DNA of 64,000 nucleotides from Nannocystis punicea. Lineage in GTDB: Bacteria; Myxococcota_A; Polyangia; Nannocystales; Nannocystaceae. The notes under the pieces were generated by a model that had not been told where the DNA came from, did not search any database, and saw only the letters and a program-made list of their open reading frames with translations. The position numbers and the translations under genes were made by a program. The stretch spans positions 9,460,001 through 9,524,000 of the forward strand of contig NZ_CP114040.1 in assembly GCF_026965555.1 (NCBI RefSeq), read 5' to 3'. This document shows positions 1 through 8,849 of this stretch, piece after piece (the first letter of the stretch is position 1; every line of letters begins with the position of its first letter).

Positions 1-1661
1 CCGCCGCGCCCTCGGTCGAGATCGAGATCGAGGACGACGACGCGCCCGCGCCGACGCCCAAGCCCCAGCCAGCCAAGCCGACCACGTCGACGCCGACGAC
101 GCCGACGACGCCGAGCAAGACCTCGCCTGCTCCGTCCTCGCCGACGACGACGACGACCGCACCGACGCCGTCGACAAAGACGGCGCCGACGATCTCGCCT
201 CCGAGCGCCCCGAGCGACGTCGACGCAGTGCCGATCGACGAGCCCGTCGTCGAATCGCCACCCTCCGCGCCCGCGCAGCCCGACCCCGAGCTGACCGCGC
301 TGCGCGAGCAATTGGCGGCAGTGCAGGCCCGCCTCGAGACGGTCGAGAAAGAGCGCGCGGCCGAGAAGGCCGAGCAGCGCAAGACGAGGGCCCGCAGCCC
401 GTTCGTGCGCGTCGGCGACGTCGGCCGCGCCGAGATCGCCCCCACCCATATCGGCTTCGGCCCCGGCGCCGGCGTGTCGCAATGGGGCGTGCGCCTGTCG
501 GGCTACATCCAATCGCAGTACCAGTGGAGCCAGCTGTCCGAGGACCAGATCCAGCAAGGCGGAGCGTCCCTCAACCAGAACCGCTTCATGGTCCGCCGCG
601 GCCGCCTGCGCGTCAGCGGCGACTGGAAATGGGTCGCCTTCGACTTCGAGCTCGACGGCAGCACCACCCGCGGCCCGTTCGTCGGCGTCCGCCAGGCCAA
701 CCTCAGCTTCGTCTGGCGCAACCCCGACGCCGCCCGGCCGCCGTACATGATGGTCACCGCCGGCCTCACCGAGGCCCCGTTCGGCCACGAGCTGCGCCTC
801 GGCCAGCGCGAGATGATGTTCATGGAGCGCTCGCTCGGCTCGCTCGCGTTCTTCCCCGGCCCCGTCGACGTCGGCGTGCGCGTGCGCGGCGGCGTCGCTG
901 CGTTCCGCTACGACCTCGCGATCATGAACGGCACCCCGCTCGACGACCGCGCCGGCGCCCGCAACACCACCGACCCGACCCGCGCCCCCGACTATATCGG
1001 CCGCTTCGGCTTCGCCGCCCGCCCCGGCAAGCACGCCCTCAGCGGCGGCGTCAGCCTGCTCTACGGCACAGGTTTCCACCGCGGCAGCGAGGCGACCAAG
1101 AACAAGCTCGAGTGGAGCGACCTCAACGAGAACGGCGCGATCGACACCGGCGAATTGGTGGCAGTGCCCGGCCAGGCCGCCACCCCCTCGCTCAATTTCC
1201 GCCGCTGGGCCGTCGGCGCCGACTTCCAGGTCGGCCTGCGCTCGAAGGCCGGCTGGACGCAGATCCTCGCCGAGGGCACGATCGCCAGCAACCTCGACCG
1301 CGACCTCATCGTCGCCGACCCTGTCGTCGTCGGCGCCGACCTGCGCGAGCTCCACGGCTACGTCGCGGTCATCCAGGAGCTGTTCGGCCGGGCCGTGGTC
1401 GGCGCCCGCTACGATTATTATGACCCCAACACCGACCTGCTCGACCGCCGCCGCGGCGAGTTCGTGCCGAAGGCCGCCGCCATTCACACGATCTCCCCGA
1501 TCGTCGGCGCCCTCCTGCCGCCAGGCTGGATCCCCGGCGTGCGCGGCCGCCTGGTGTTCCAGTACGACGCGGTCCTCGACGCCCTCGGCCGCGACAGCCG
1601 CGGCGTCCCGGCCAACCTCAAGAACGACCAGTTCATCGTCCGCCTGCAGGGGGAGTTTTAA
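1..1661 (+). CDS. OprO/OprP-like outer-membrane porin, 5' end outside window
   Basis: The frame is open from base 3, so the gene begins upstream; the first in-window start (GTG 228) lies inside a Pro/Thr/Ser-rich linker and is unlikely to be the true start. After the linker comes a short coiled-coil-like stretch (LREQLAAVQARLETVEKE), then about 400 residues of alternating beta-strand pattern typical of 16-18-strand porins, with many aromatic belt residues. The C-terminus FIVRLQGEF ends in Phe, as expected for BAM-assembled barrels. Coiled coil plus barrel resembles phosphate-selective porin O/P proteins; substrate cannot be read from sequence. It is followed 8 bp later by a lipoprotein and the ExbBD-TonB genes, suggesting one envelope transport operon. 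Confidence 0.7.
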   Translation, partial: AAPSVEIEIEDDDAPAPTPKPQPAKPTTSTPTTPTTPSKTSPAPSSPTTTTTAPTPSTKTAPTISPPSAPSDVDAVPIDEPVVESPPSAPAQPDPELTALREQLAAVQARLETVEKERAAEKAEQRKTRARSPFVRVGDVGRAEIAPTHIGFGPGAGVSQWGVRLSGYIQSQYQWSQLSEDQIQQGGASLNQNRFMVRRGRLRVSGDWKWVAFDFELDGSTTRGPFVGVRQANLSFVWRNPDAARPPYMMVTAGLTEAPFGHELRLGQREMMFMERSLGSLAFFPGPVDVGVRVRGGVAAFRYDLAIMNGTPLDDRAGARNTTDPTRAPDYIGRFGFAARPGKHALSGGVSLLYGTGFHRGSEATKNKLEWSDLNENGAIDTGELVAVPGQAATPSLNFRRWAVGADFQVGLRSKAGWTQILAEGTIASNLDRDLIVADPVVVGADLRELHGYVAVIQELFGRAVVGARYDYYDPNTDLLDRRRGEFVPKAAAIHTISPIVGALLPPGWIPGVRGRLVFQYDAVLDALGRDSRGVPANLKNDQFIVRLQGEF

Positions 1662-1668
1662 AAAGGCG

Positions 1669-2610
1669 ATGCGCGCCGCACTCACCGCACTGTTCTTCAT
1701 GGCCGCCTGCACCGGCGAGGTCGAGCAGCAGATCGGCCTGTTCGAGCCGCTGCGCGTGCCCGACGGCGAGCTGCTCGACGACGAGCCGCCGCTCGACGAA
1801 GCTGGCCCGAAGGTCACCTCGCTCGACACCTCGAGCGGGATCCTCACCGTCGGCCAGCGCGACCGCCTGCTCTCCGGCCGCACCACCGACGACGCCCACG
1901 CGATCGCCGTCCGCTTCGACGGCCTCGGCAGCGGCTGGTGGGTGCGCCCGGTGCAGGACAAGAACCCGATGTTCCCCGGCGAGCGCGACTTCCAGCTCCG
2001 CCACGACATCGGCGGCGGCGCCCCGCCCGGCGTGCACACCCTGCTCCTCGCCGCGATCGACGGGGCCGGTCGGCGCGGCCCGGCCTTCGAGCTCGAGGTG
2101 TGCGTCCGCGACGACGGCCTGCCCGACAACCTCAACGCCTGCGACGCCACCATCCCGCCGCCGGCCGTGGTGATCACCCTCGAGTGGGACCAGGACGTCG
2201 ACCTCGACCTCGTGGTCGAGACGCCGAGCGGCAAGAAGATCGCCCACGCCACCCCGACCTCCGGTGAAAAGGTCGAGACCGAGGTCCCGGCCGGCGTCGT
2301 CAAGGATCCCACCACCGGCCGCCTCGTGCGCGACAGCAACGCCGGCTGCGCGATCGACGGCCGCAACAGCGAATCGGTGGTGTTCCAGGAGCCGCCGGCG
2401 CGCGGCACCTATCTGATCTACGCCGATCTGTTCGACGCCTGCGGCGCGCCCGGCACCCTGTTCTCGGCCGCGGTGTACCGCCGGGTCGAGCGCGACGACG
2501 GCACCTTCGCCCTCGTCGAGGACGCGCGCACCGGCGGCGCGCTCGTCGACCTCCAGGCCACGGGCGGCGGCAAGACCCCGCTCTACGTGATGGCCAGCAA
2601 GCAACCGTGA
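1669..2610 (+). CDS. Lipoprotein with YfaP/DUF2135-like domain
   Basis: Predicted 313-aa lipoprotein. The start ATG 1669 is chosen because it begins a short signal peptide with lipobox (MRAALTALFFMAAC) and has AAGG a few bases upstream; a longer open frame upstream is antisense-type noise inside the porin gene. The C-terminal part has the pattern DQDVDLDLVVETPSGKKI, followed by strands and Cys pairs, like the YfaP/DUF2135 family of beta-sandwich envelope proteins. It sits between the porin and exbB with gaps of 7 and 12 bp, so it is probably co-transcribed and may be an accessory factor of this uptake system. The exact role is unknown. Confidence 0.7.
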   Translation: MRAALTALFFMAACTGEVEQQIGLFEPLRVPDGELLDDEPPLDEAGPKVTSLDTSSGILTVGQRDRLLSGRTTDDAHAIAVRFDGLGSGWWVRPVQDKNPMFPGERDFQLRHDIGGGAPPGVHTLLLAAIDGAGRRGPAFELEVCVRDDGLPDNLNACDATIPPPAVVITLEWDQDVDLDLVVETPSGKKIAHATPTSGEKVETEVPAGVVKDPTTGRLVRDSNAGCAIDGRNSESVVFQEPPARGTYLIYADLFDACGAPGTLFSAAVYRRVERDDGTFALVEDARTGGALVDLQATGGGKTPLYVMASKQP

Positions 2611-2622
2611 GGACCGTGCCTT

Positions 2623-3348
2623 ATGAACGTCGTCGATGAACTGATCAAGATCGCCCTGCTCGGCGCGACCTGGGTGCTCTACTTGCTGTTCGCCCTGTCG
2701 GTGCTGTCGATCGCGGCGATGGTCGAGCGCTGGCTGTTCTTCCGCAAGAACCGCGCCGGCGGCGACAAGCTGCGCCAGGACCTGCTCGCCGCCATCGCCG
2801 CCCGCGACGAGGCCCGCCTCGACGCGGCGCTGGCCGCCAGCAAGACCGTCGAGGCCGAGGTGCTGCGCCAGGCCATGCTGTTCAGGGACGGCGGCTCCGC
2901 GGCCTTCCTCGACGCGGTCGAGAGCGGCCTCGCCTCCGAGCGCGCCGGCCTCGACCGCGGCACCGTCCTGCTCGGCACGATCGGCAACAACGCCCCGTTC
3001 GTCGGCCTGTTCGGCACCGTGCTCGGCATCATCGAGGCCTTCTCGTACCTCGGCACCGGCGACCAGGCCGCCATGGGCAACGTCATGAGCGGCATCTCCG
3101 AGGCGCTGGTCGCCACCGCCGTCGGCATCTTCGTCGCCATCCCCGCGGTCATCGGCTTCAACGTCGCCCAGAAGAAGGCCGGCGAGCTCGAGAACAGCGT
3201 GCTGTCCCTCGCGCGCCTGCTGTCGGCCTGGCTCAAGCTGGCCGAGGCCCACGCCGAGGCCGAGGCCCACGACCCCGACAACCTGGCGCGCCTGCCCGAC
3301 CGCTCGGCCCGCCGCGCGCTGGGGCCCATCCGCAGCGGAGGTACTTAG
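2623..3348 (+). CDS. exbB: ExbB/TolQ/MotA-type proton channel subunit
   Basis: A 241-aa protein with an N-terminal transmembrane helix (about residues 10-32), a cytoplasmic loop, and two further membrane helices (about 125-150 and 165-190) in the family pattern: GTIGNNAPFVGLFGTVLGII and ISEALVATAVGIFVAIPAVI. These are the conserved ExbB/TolQ pore helices. With ExbD it forms the inner-membrane motor that uses the proton gradient to energise TonB. The next two genes (exbD, tonB) are contiguous, which favours ExbB over TolQ or MotA. The C-terminal tail is charged and cytoplasmic. Confidence 0.92.
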   Translation: MNVVDELIKIALLGATWVLYLLFALSVLSIAAMVERWLFFRKNRAGGDKLRQDLLAAIAARDEARLDAALAASKTVEAEVLRQAMLFRDGGSAAFLDAVESGLASERAGLDRGTVLLGTIGNNAPFVGLFGTVLGIIEAFSYLGTGDQAAMGNVMSGISEALVATAVGIFVAIPAVIGFNVAQKKAGELENSVLSLARLLSAWLKLAEAHAEAEAHDPDNLARLPDRSARRALGPIRSGGT

Positions 3349-3352
3349 GGAC

Positions 3353-3772
3353 ATGGCCGGAACGACAGACACCGGCGGCCGCCGCCGCGCGCCGATCGCC
3401 GCCATCAACGTCACGCCGCTGGTCGACGTGATGCTGGTCCTGCTCGTCATCATGATGGTCTCCGCCACGTACATCGTGTCGCAGACGCTCAAGGTCGAGC
3501 TGCCCAAGACCGCCACCAGCGACGGCAAGACCGCCACGGTCGCCGCGGTCACCATCACCGACGCGCACGCGCTCTACCTCAACAAGCAGCCGGTCACCGA
3601 GGCCGAGCTGAGCACCCGCCTGCGCGGCCTCTACGCCGAGGACAGGGGCATGACCCTGGTCGTCAGCGCCGACGAGCGGGCCGACCACGGCGCGGTCGTC
3701 CACGTCCTCGACCTCGCGCGCGTCGAGGGCATCACCAGCTTCGCAGTCAACGTGGAGCGCAAGAAGCCATGA
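3353..3772 (+). CDS. exbD: ExbD/TolR-family biopolymer transport protein
   Basis: A 139-aa protein with a short cytoplasmic N-terminus, then the family signature INVTPLVDVMLVLLVIMMV, in which the Asp in the single membrane helix is the proton-carrying residue. The periplasmic domain (about 50-139) contains VSADERADHGAVVHVLDLAR, as in ExbD/TolR. It starts 4 bp after exbB, and its stop overlaps the tonB start (ATGA), so the three genes are translationally coupled. Confidence 0.92.
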   Translation: MAGTTDTGGRRRAPIAAINVTPLVDVMLVLLVIMMVSATYIVSQTLKVELPKTATSDGKTATVAAVTITDAHALYLNKQPVTEAELSTRLRGLYAEDRGMTLVVSADERADHGAVVHVLDLARVEGITSFAVNVERKKP

Positions 3773-4548
3773 GCGATCGCCGGCGGCTGTCGGCCCGCGC
3801 GGTCTACGTCCTCAGCGCGCTGTTCCACGGCGCGCTGTGGCTGGGCGTGCGCAGCGTCGACAGGCCCGAGCCGCCGCCGCCGCCGCCGATCGTCATCAAG
3901 GTCACCGAGGTCCCGCCCGAGCCGCCGCCCGAGCCGCCCGAGCCGCCCGAGCCCGAGCCGCCTCCGCCCGAGCCGGCCCCCGAGGCCCCGCCCGAGCCCG
4001 CGCCCGAGGTCCCGCCGCCACCCGCACCACCTGCCCCGAAGGCCAGGAAGGCCGAGCCCAAGCCCGCGCCCGAGCCCGCGCCCGCGACCCCGCCGGCCGC
4101 GCCCGAGGTGCCCGACTTCGGCGGGCAGATGTCGAACGCCGGCGGCCCCGGCGGCCTGCCCGTCCCCCCCGGCGACCCGGGGGGCAGCAGCAACGGCGGC
4201 GGCAAGCGCGAGAAGGTCGAGACCAGGACGCGCTCGCTCGCGCCCGGGCCGAAGAAGGCCGCCGCCGACGATTGCGCCGAGCCCGAGGTCAAGCCCAAGC
4301 CGCTCGAGCTGCCGCAGCCGCAGTACACCGAGGCCGCGCGGGCGGCCGGGATCGAGGGCAAGGTCCGCGTGCAGCTCGAGGTCAAGGCCGACGGCAGCGT
4401 CGGCGCGGTCACCGTGCTCGCCTCGCTCCACCCTGACCTCGACGACGCCGCCAAGGTCGCCGCCAAGGCGGCCCGGTTCGAGCCCGCGACCCGCTGCGGC
4501 AAGCCGGTCGCGACCACGCTCACCATCTCGATCAAGTTCACGCTGTGA
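3769..4548 (+). CDS. tonB: TonB energy transducer
   Basis: A 259-aa protein: N-terminal membrane anchor (about residues 10-28), then a long periplasm-spanning Pro/Glu/Ala-rich segment with PEPPPPPP and PEPPEPEPPPPEPA blocks, a Gly-rich stretch, and a TonB C-terminal domain (about 180-259) beginning LPQPQYTEAARAAGIEGKV and including VKADGSVGAV. The domain normally contacts TonB boxes of outer-membrane receptors. The start ATG overlaps the exbD stop. A receptor gene follows after a 54-bp repeat array, so ExbB-ExbD-TonB-receptor form one functional unit. Confidence 0.9.
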   Translation: MSDRRRLSARAVYVLSALFHGALWLGVRSVDRPEPPPPPPIVIKVTEVPPEPPPEPPEPPEPEPPPPEPAPEAPPEPAPEVPPPPAPPAPKARKAEPKPAPEPAPATPPAAPEVPDFGGQMSNAGGPGGLPVPPGDPGGSSNGGGKREKVETRTRSLAPGPKKAAADDCAEPEVKPKPLELPQPQYTEAARAAGIEGKVRVQLEVKADGSVGAVTVLASLHPDLDDAAKVAAKAARFEPATRCGKPVATTLTISIKFTL

Positions 4549-4570
4549 CCGCAGGATCATGGCCGCTCGT

Positions 4571-4863
4571 TCGCACATGTCCTCGAAGACAGCCTCAAGC
4601 CGCGGCCGCCATGAGCCTGCTCGCCCACACACGTCCTCGAAGCCAGCATCACGGGGCGAGCACCATGCGCCCGCCCCTTCGCACACCTCCTCGAAGACCG
4701 CTCATCGCCGAGAGGGCCACGATCATGCTCTTTCGCACATGTCCTCGCAGACAGCATCCCATCGCGAAGTCCCTGCGTCCGCGCCTTCGCACATGTCCTC
4801 GACGTCTGCGACCCGCCGCGAGCGTCCTGCGGCTGCTCGTTCGAACATGTCCTTGAAGACAGC
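4571..4863 (+). repeat. Tandem array, six copies of a 54-bp repeat with ACATGT core
   Basis: The core ACATGTCCTCGAAGACAGC or a close variant occurs with its first base at 4575, 4629, 4683, 4737, 4791 and 4845, an exact 54-bp period. Copies 2 and 3 have ACACGT/ACACCT instead of ACATGT. The period is 18 codons, so the array is open in the receptor frame, but translation gives a low-complexity His/Ser/Arg-rich peptide in front of a perfect signal peptide, so it is read here as a leader or intergenic array. The ATG inside the last copy (4847) is the likely receptor start. Confidence 0.88.
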
Positions 4864-7507
4864 CAAATCCGCGCTCCTCGCGGCCCTGATCGCCCTCGCC
4901 CCGGCCGGCGCCGCCGCCCACGTGGTCGCCCCGCCGGCGCCGCAGCTGACCCGCGCGCCCGAAATGGTCGAGTTCGTGCCGGCCGACTACCCCGAGAGCG
5001 AGCGCGCCGCCGGACGCGCGGCCGCGGTGGTCCTGCGCCTCCACATCGACGACACCGGCGCGGTCAAGTCGGCCGAGGTCACCGAGTCGGCCGGCCCGGC
5101 GTTCGACGCCGCCGCGGTCGCGGCCGCCCTCAAGTTCAGGTTCAGTCCCGCCGAGGTCGACGGCAAGCCCTCGGCGATCAAGATCGCCTACCGCTACGAG
5201 TTCCAGCTCGCGCCGGCCGCCCCGGTCACCGCCGCCTTCCACGGCGTCATCAAGCGCCGCGGCACCGGGGCGCCGGTGCAGGGCGTCACTGTCACGGTCA
5301 CCGCCCCCGGCCTGGCCGCGCCCGCGGTCGCGGTCACCGACGCCGCCGGTCGGTTCCAGTTCACCGACCTGCCCCCGGGGACAGCCACCGTCACCCTCGC
5401 CGGCGAGCGCCTGCCCGCGCTCGAGATCACCGAGGAGCTCGAGTCGGGCAAGGAGCACGACCTCGCCTACGAGGTCTCGCTGGTCGACCCCGAGCCCGAG
5501 GCGCCGAGCGGCGACGACCTCGAGATCGTCGTCGTCGCTCCGCCGCTGCGGCGCGAGGTCGTCTCCACCGCCGTGCGCGCCGAGGAGGCCGGCAAGGTCC
5601 CCGGCACCTCCGGCGACGTCCTGCGCGTGGTCGAGAGCCTGCCCGGCGTGGCCCGCAGCGCGGCGGGCGCGGGCCAATTGATCGTCTGGGGCGCCGCGCC
5701 GCAGGACACCCGCGTCTACGTCGACGGCGTCCCGATCCCGCGCCTCTACCACGAGGGCGGCCTGCGCTCCGTCATTCACCCGATGCTGGTCGACAGCATC
5801 GAATTGGTGCCCGGAGGTTACGGCGCCGCGTTCGGCCGTGGCCTCGGCGGCATGGTCTCGGTCGGCACGCGCACCCCCGACGGCAAGCGCGTGCGCGGCC
5901 GCCTCGCCGCCGACACCCTCGACGCCTCCGCGGTCGTCTCGGTCGCCCTCGACAGGCGCGAGCGCGTCCGCCTCGCCCTCGCCGCCCGCGTCTCCTACCT
6001 GAAGTCGTGGGCCGACCGATTGCTCGATCCGTCCGCCCGCGCCTTCTTGCCGATCCCCCGCTACGGCGACGGCCAGCTGCGCCTCTCAATTAAACCGTCT
6101 TCGCGCGACCGCATCGAGATCGTCGGCCTCGCCAGCGGCGACCGGTTTTCCCGCGGGATCCCCAGCGCCGACCCGGCCCTCGCGGTCCTCGATCAGCGGA
6201 GCCTCGACTTCGGCCGCGTCTACGCCCGCTGGACCCGCGACTACGACGACGGCGGCAGCCTCACGGTCACCCCCTTCGTCGGCTACACCCGCGCCCGGCA
6301 GGTCAGCAGCTACGGCGACATCGCCACTTCCCTGGCCTCGAACAGCTGGCTCGTCGGCGTGCGGGCGAACCGGCGGATCCGCGCCGCCCGCTGGCTGCAC
6401 TTCGACGTCGGCCTCGACGCCGAGGTCAACATCACCTCCCTCGGCCGCCGCGGCTCGCTCGGCCTGCCCGCGCGCGAGGGCGACATCCGCGTGTTCGGCC
6501 AGCCGCCACCCGACCAGATCGGCGGCGACGACTGGCAGACCACCTCCGTCGGCCTCGCTCCCTACGCCCAGGCCGAGCTGTCCTTTTGGTCAGGCAAGCT
6601 GCGCGTCCTCCCCGGCCTGCGCATCGACCCTTACGCGCGCAGCATCAGCCGGCGCAACCCGCCCGCCAGCGGCGTCCCGGCCGTCGGCCTGTTCGAGCAG
6701 GACTTCGCCGTCGAGCCGCGCTTCGCGGTCGTCGGCGCGCCGCACTGGCGCGTCCAGCTGCGCGGCGCCGCCGGCCTCTATCGCCAGATGCCGGCGCCCG
6801 AGGACCTCTCGGCGGTGTTCGGCAACCCGCGCCTGCCGACCTCGCGCGCGCTGCACACCGTCGTCGGCGCCGCCGTCAAATTCACAAAGACCCTCTCGCT
6901 CGACCTCACCGCTTTCTTCACCCGTTCGAATCGCCTGGCCATGCGCAGCCCCGCCGACTCGCCGCTGCCGGCCCAGGCGCTGGCGCCGATCGGCAGCGGC
7001 CGCTCCTACGGCGCGCAATTCCTGTTGCGGCAGGAGATGTTCAAGGGCCTGTTCGGCTGGGTCGCCTACACCCTCATGCGCTCCGAGCGGCAGAACGGCC
7101 CCGACGTCCCGGTCCGCCTGTCCGACTACGACCAGACCCACATCCTCACCGCCGTCCTCGCCTACGCCCTGCCGCGCGGCTTCGAGGTCAGCGGTCGGTT
7201 CCGCTACGCCACCGGCTTCCCGCGCACCCCCGTCGTCGGCGCCTACCACGATTCGACCTTCGACCGCTTCCAGCCGGTCTTCGGCGCCCACAATTCGACG
7301 CGGATCCCCGCCTTCGTCCAGCTCGACCTGCGAATCGGAAAACGCTTCGACATCGCCGGGACCCACCTCGACCTCTTCCTCGAGCTGCTCAACGCCTGGA
7401 ACCGCAAGAACCCCGAGGAGATCGCCTACTCGCCCGACTTCGCCGCCCGCGACACCATCCGCGGCTTCCCCGTCCTGCCGGCCTTCGGCCTGCAGTGGGA
7501 ATTTTAA
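4847..7507 (+). CDS. TonB-dependent receptor with N-terminal TonB-like domain
   Basis: About 886 aa from ATG 4847. This start gives a clean signal peptide (MSLKTAKSALLAALIALAPA); an in-frame ATG at 4559 would add 96 residues encoded by the 54-bp array and is rejected. Domains in order: TonB C-terminal-like domain (about 40-122, with HIDDTGAVKSAEVTESAGPA), a carboxypeptidase-regulatory-like beta sandwich (about 130-205), the plug (about 225-345, with YVDGVPIPRLYHEGGL and GGYGAAFGRGLGG), and a 22-strand-type barrel ending AFGLQWEF with terminal Phe. The ligand is unknown; no siderophore genes are nearby. It lies downstream of exbB-exbD-tonB, which should energise it. No strong Shine-Dalgarno sequence is visible before 4847. 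Confidence 0.85.
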   Translation: MSLKTAKSALLAALIALAPAGAAAHVVAPPAPQLTRAPEMVEFVPADYPESERAAGRAAAVVLRLHIDDTGAVKSAEVTESAGPAFDAAAVAAALKFRFSPAEVDGKPSAIKIAYRYEFQLAPAAPVTAAFHGVIKRRGTGAPVQGVTVTVTAPGLAAPAVAVTDAAGRFQFTDLPPGTATVTLAGERLPALEITEELESGKEHDLAYEVSLVDPEPEAPSGDDLEIVVVAPPLRREVVSTAVRAEEAGKVPGTSGDVLRVVESLPGVARSAAGAGQLIVWGAAPQDTRVYVDGVPIPRLYHEGGLRSVIHPMLVDSIELVPGGYGAAFGRGLGGMVSVGTRTPDGKRVRGRLAADTLDASAVVSVALDRRERVRLALAARVSYLKSWADRLLDPSARAFLPIPRYGDGQLRLSIKPSSRDRIEIVGLASGDRFSRGIPSADPALAVLDQRSLDFGRVYARWTRDYDDGGSLTVTPFVGYTRARQVSSYGDIATSLASNSWLVGVRANRRIRAARWLHFDVGLDAEVNITSLGRRGSLGLPAREGDIRVFGQPPPDQIGGDDWQTTSVGLAPYAQAELSFWSGKLRVLPGLRIDPYARSISRRNPPASGVPAVGLFEQDFAVEPRFAVVGAPHWRVQLRGAAGLYRQMPAPEDLSAVFGNPRLPTSRALHTVVGAAVKFTKTLSLDLTAFFTRSNRLAMRSPADSPLPAQALAPIGSGRSYGAQFLLRQEMFKGLFGWVAYTLMRSERQNGPDVPVRLSDYDQTHILTAVLAYALPRGFEVSGRFRYATGFPRTPVVGAYHDSTFDRFQPVFGAHNSTRIPAFVQLDLRIGKRFDIAGTHLDLFLELLNAWNRKNPEEIAYSPDFAARDTIRGFPVLPAFGLQWEF

Positions 7508-7515
7508 ACCGGCGG

Positions 7516-7841
7516 ACATGTCCCGTGCACCATCTATTCGCATTCGCCGGCGCTCGCGCCTCACCCCGCGCATTCGCTGCCGTAATGTCCCCGAGGACAT
7601 ATCCATCGTATCATCGCCATCGCCGCTCCTCGCGCCCCGGCCATCATCCCGTGTCCCCGGCTCTCGGACCTCCAGGACATGTCCATTGCGCCTCCGCCTC
7701 ACCTCCGCTCCTCCCGCCCCGGCGTTCATCCCGCCGCCCTGACCTCCAGGACAGGTCCATTGCGCCTCCGCCTCGCCTCCGCTCTCCCGCCCCGGCGTTC
7801 ATCCCGTGTCCGCCTCCCTGACCTCCAGGACAGGTCCCATG
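7516..7841 (+). repeat. Tandem array, five copies of a ~80-bp repeat with GGACATGTCC core
   Basis: Core positions (first base of ACATGT or its variant ACATAT/ACAGGT) are 7516, 7597, 7677, 7751 and 7830, giving steps of 81, 80, 74 and 79 bp. The last three copies share a long unit containing CTCCAGGACATGTCCATT, GCGCCTCCGCCTC and CCCCGGCGTTCATCCCG. The array starts directly after the receptor stop and its last copy abuts the ATG of the next gene. It fills the whole 330-bp gap and no separate gene is seen in it. Confidence 0.85.
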
Positions 7842-8849
7842 CGCCATCTCCTCGCCTTCGCCTCGCTGCTCGCCTGCGTCCCCGACCTCGACGTCGACCT
7901 CGCGCGCGTCGACGCCCCGCGCGTCCTGGCCGTCCGCGCCGAGCCGGCCGAGGTCGTCCCCGGTGAGCCGGTCGCGCTGTCGGCCCTCTACGTCGACGCC
8001 GGCGGCACCCTCGCCGAGGGCCCGCTCGAATGGGCCTTCTGCGCCGCCCGCCGCCCGCTCGCCGAGCTCGGGCCGGTCCACCGCGCCTGCCTGGGGCGCG
8101 GCGGCGACTCCTTGCTGTCTCTCGGGACAGGCCTCTCCGTCACCGCCCCCGCCCCCGAGGGAGGCTGCCGTCTGTTCGGCCCCGAGCCCCCGCCCGCGAT
8201 GGGCGACCAGCCGGCGGGGCGCCCCGTCGACCCCGACGGCACCGGCGGCTATTATCAACCGTTGCGGATCTTCGCCGGCGACGACGACGCCGACCTCACC
8301 CTGTTTCAATTGCGGATCACCTGCGGCCTGGCCGGCGCCGACCAGCAGCAATCCGCCGAGTACCGCACCCGCGCCCGGCCCAACCGGGCGCCCGCGGTGC
8401 TCGCAGTCGAGCGCGACGGCGAGGCGCTCGCGCCCGGCGCCGCAGTGACCGTCGCCCCCGGCGCCGAGCTGCCGCTGCGCCTGGTCTGGGAGACATGTCC
8501 CGAACAACCAAAGTGCGGCGACGCCCTGTGCACCCTCGACGAGGCCGCCGACAGCTGCCCCGCCGACTGCGGCGGCCCGCTCGGCTGCGGCGGCGCCGAG
8601 ACCTACCTGCGCTTCGACCCGTCGACCCTCGAGCTCGTGAGCACGCGCGAGGCGATCCGCGTCGCCTGGTACGCCACCGGCGGCCGCTACACCGCCGCGC
8701 GCACCGGTCGCTCCCCGGCCGAGCGCGAGGCCTTCAGCGACAACGCGTGGACCGCCCCCGAGACGGCCGGCGACTACACGCTTTGGATCGTGCTCCGCGA
8801 CGATCGCGGGGCCGCAGACTGGCGCGAGCTGGCGATCCACGTCGAGTGA
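7839..8849 (+). CDS. Lipoprotein of unknown function, Cys-rich middle
   Basis: A 336-aa protein. ATG 7839 is chosen over the upstream in-frame start at 7806 because it begins a lipoprotein signal peptide (MRHLLAFASLLAC). A Cys cluster lies around residues 220-250 (CPEQPKCGDALCTLDEAADSC, here split: CPEQPKCGDALC then TLDEAADSC), resembling calcium- or dockerin-like loops found in myxobacterial surface proteins. The C-terminal portion looks like an Ig-like fold (GDYTLWIVLRDDRGA). The cluster WETCPEQ coincides with a copy of the dispersed ACATGTCC element at about 8493. Its position behind the receptor suggests an outer-membrane partner; no function is assigned. Confidence 0.6.
   Translation: MRHLLAFASLLACVPDLDVDLARVDAPRVLAVRAEPAEVVPGEPVALSALYVDAGGTLAEGPLEWAFCAARRPLAELGPVHRACLGRGGDSLLSLGTGLSVTAPAPEGGCRLFGPEPPPAMGDQPAGRPVDPDGTGGYYQPLRIFAGDDDADLTLFQLRITCGLAGADQQQSAEYRTRARPNRAPAVLAVERDGEALAPGAAVTVAPGAELPLRLVWETCPEQPKCGDALCTLDEAADSCPADCGGPLGCGGAETYLRFDPSTLELVSTREAIRVAWYATGGRYTAARTGRSPAEREAFSDNAWTAPETAGDYTLWIVLRDDRGAADWRELAIHVE

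Noticed and set aside
4559..4846. 96-residue N-terminal extension of the TonB-dependent receptor through the 54-bp array
   Set aside because: It would precede a complete signal peptide, which must be N-terminal. The frame is open only because the period is a multiple of three.
4571..4863. CRISPR-like array
   Set aside because: Only about 20 bp is conserved per 54-bp unit, the intervening DNA is partly conserved, copies vary in the core, and there are no cas genes.
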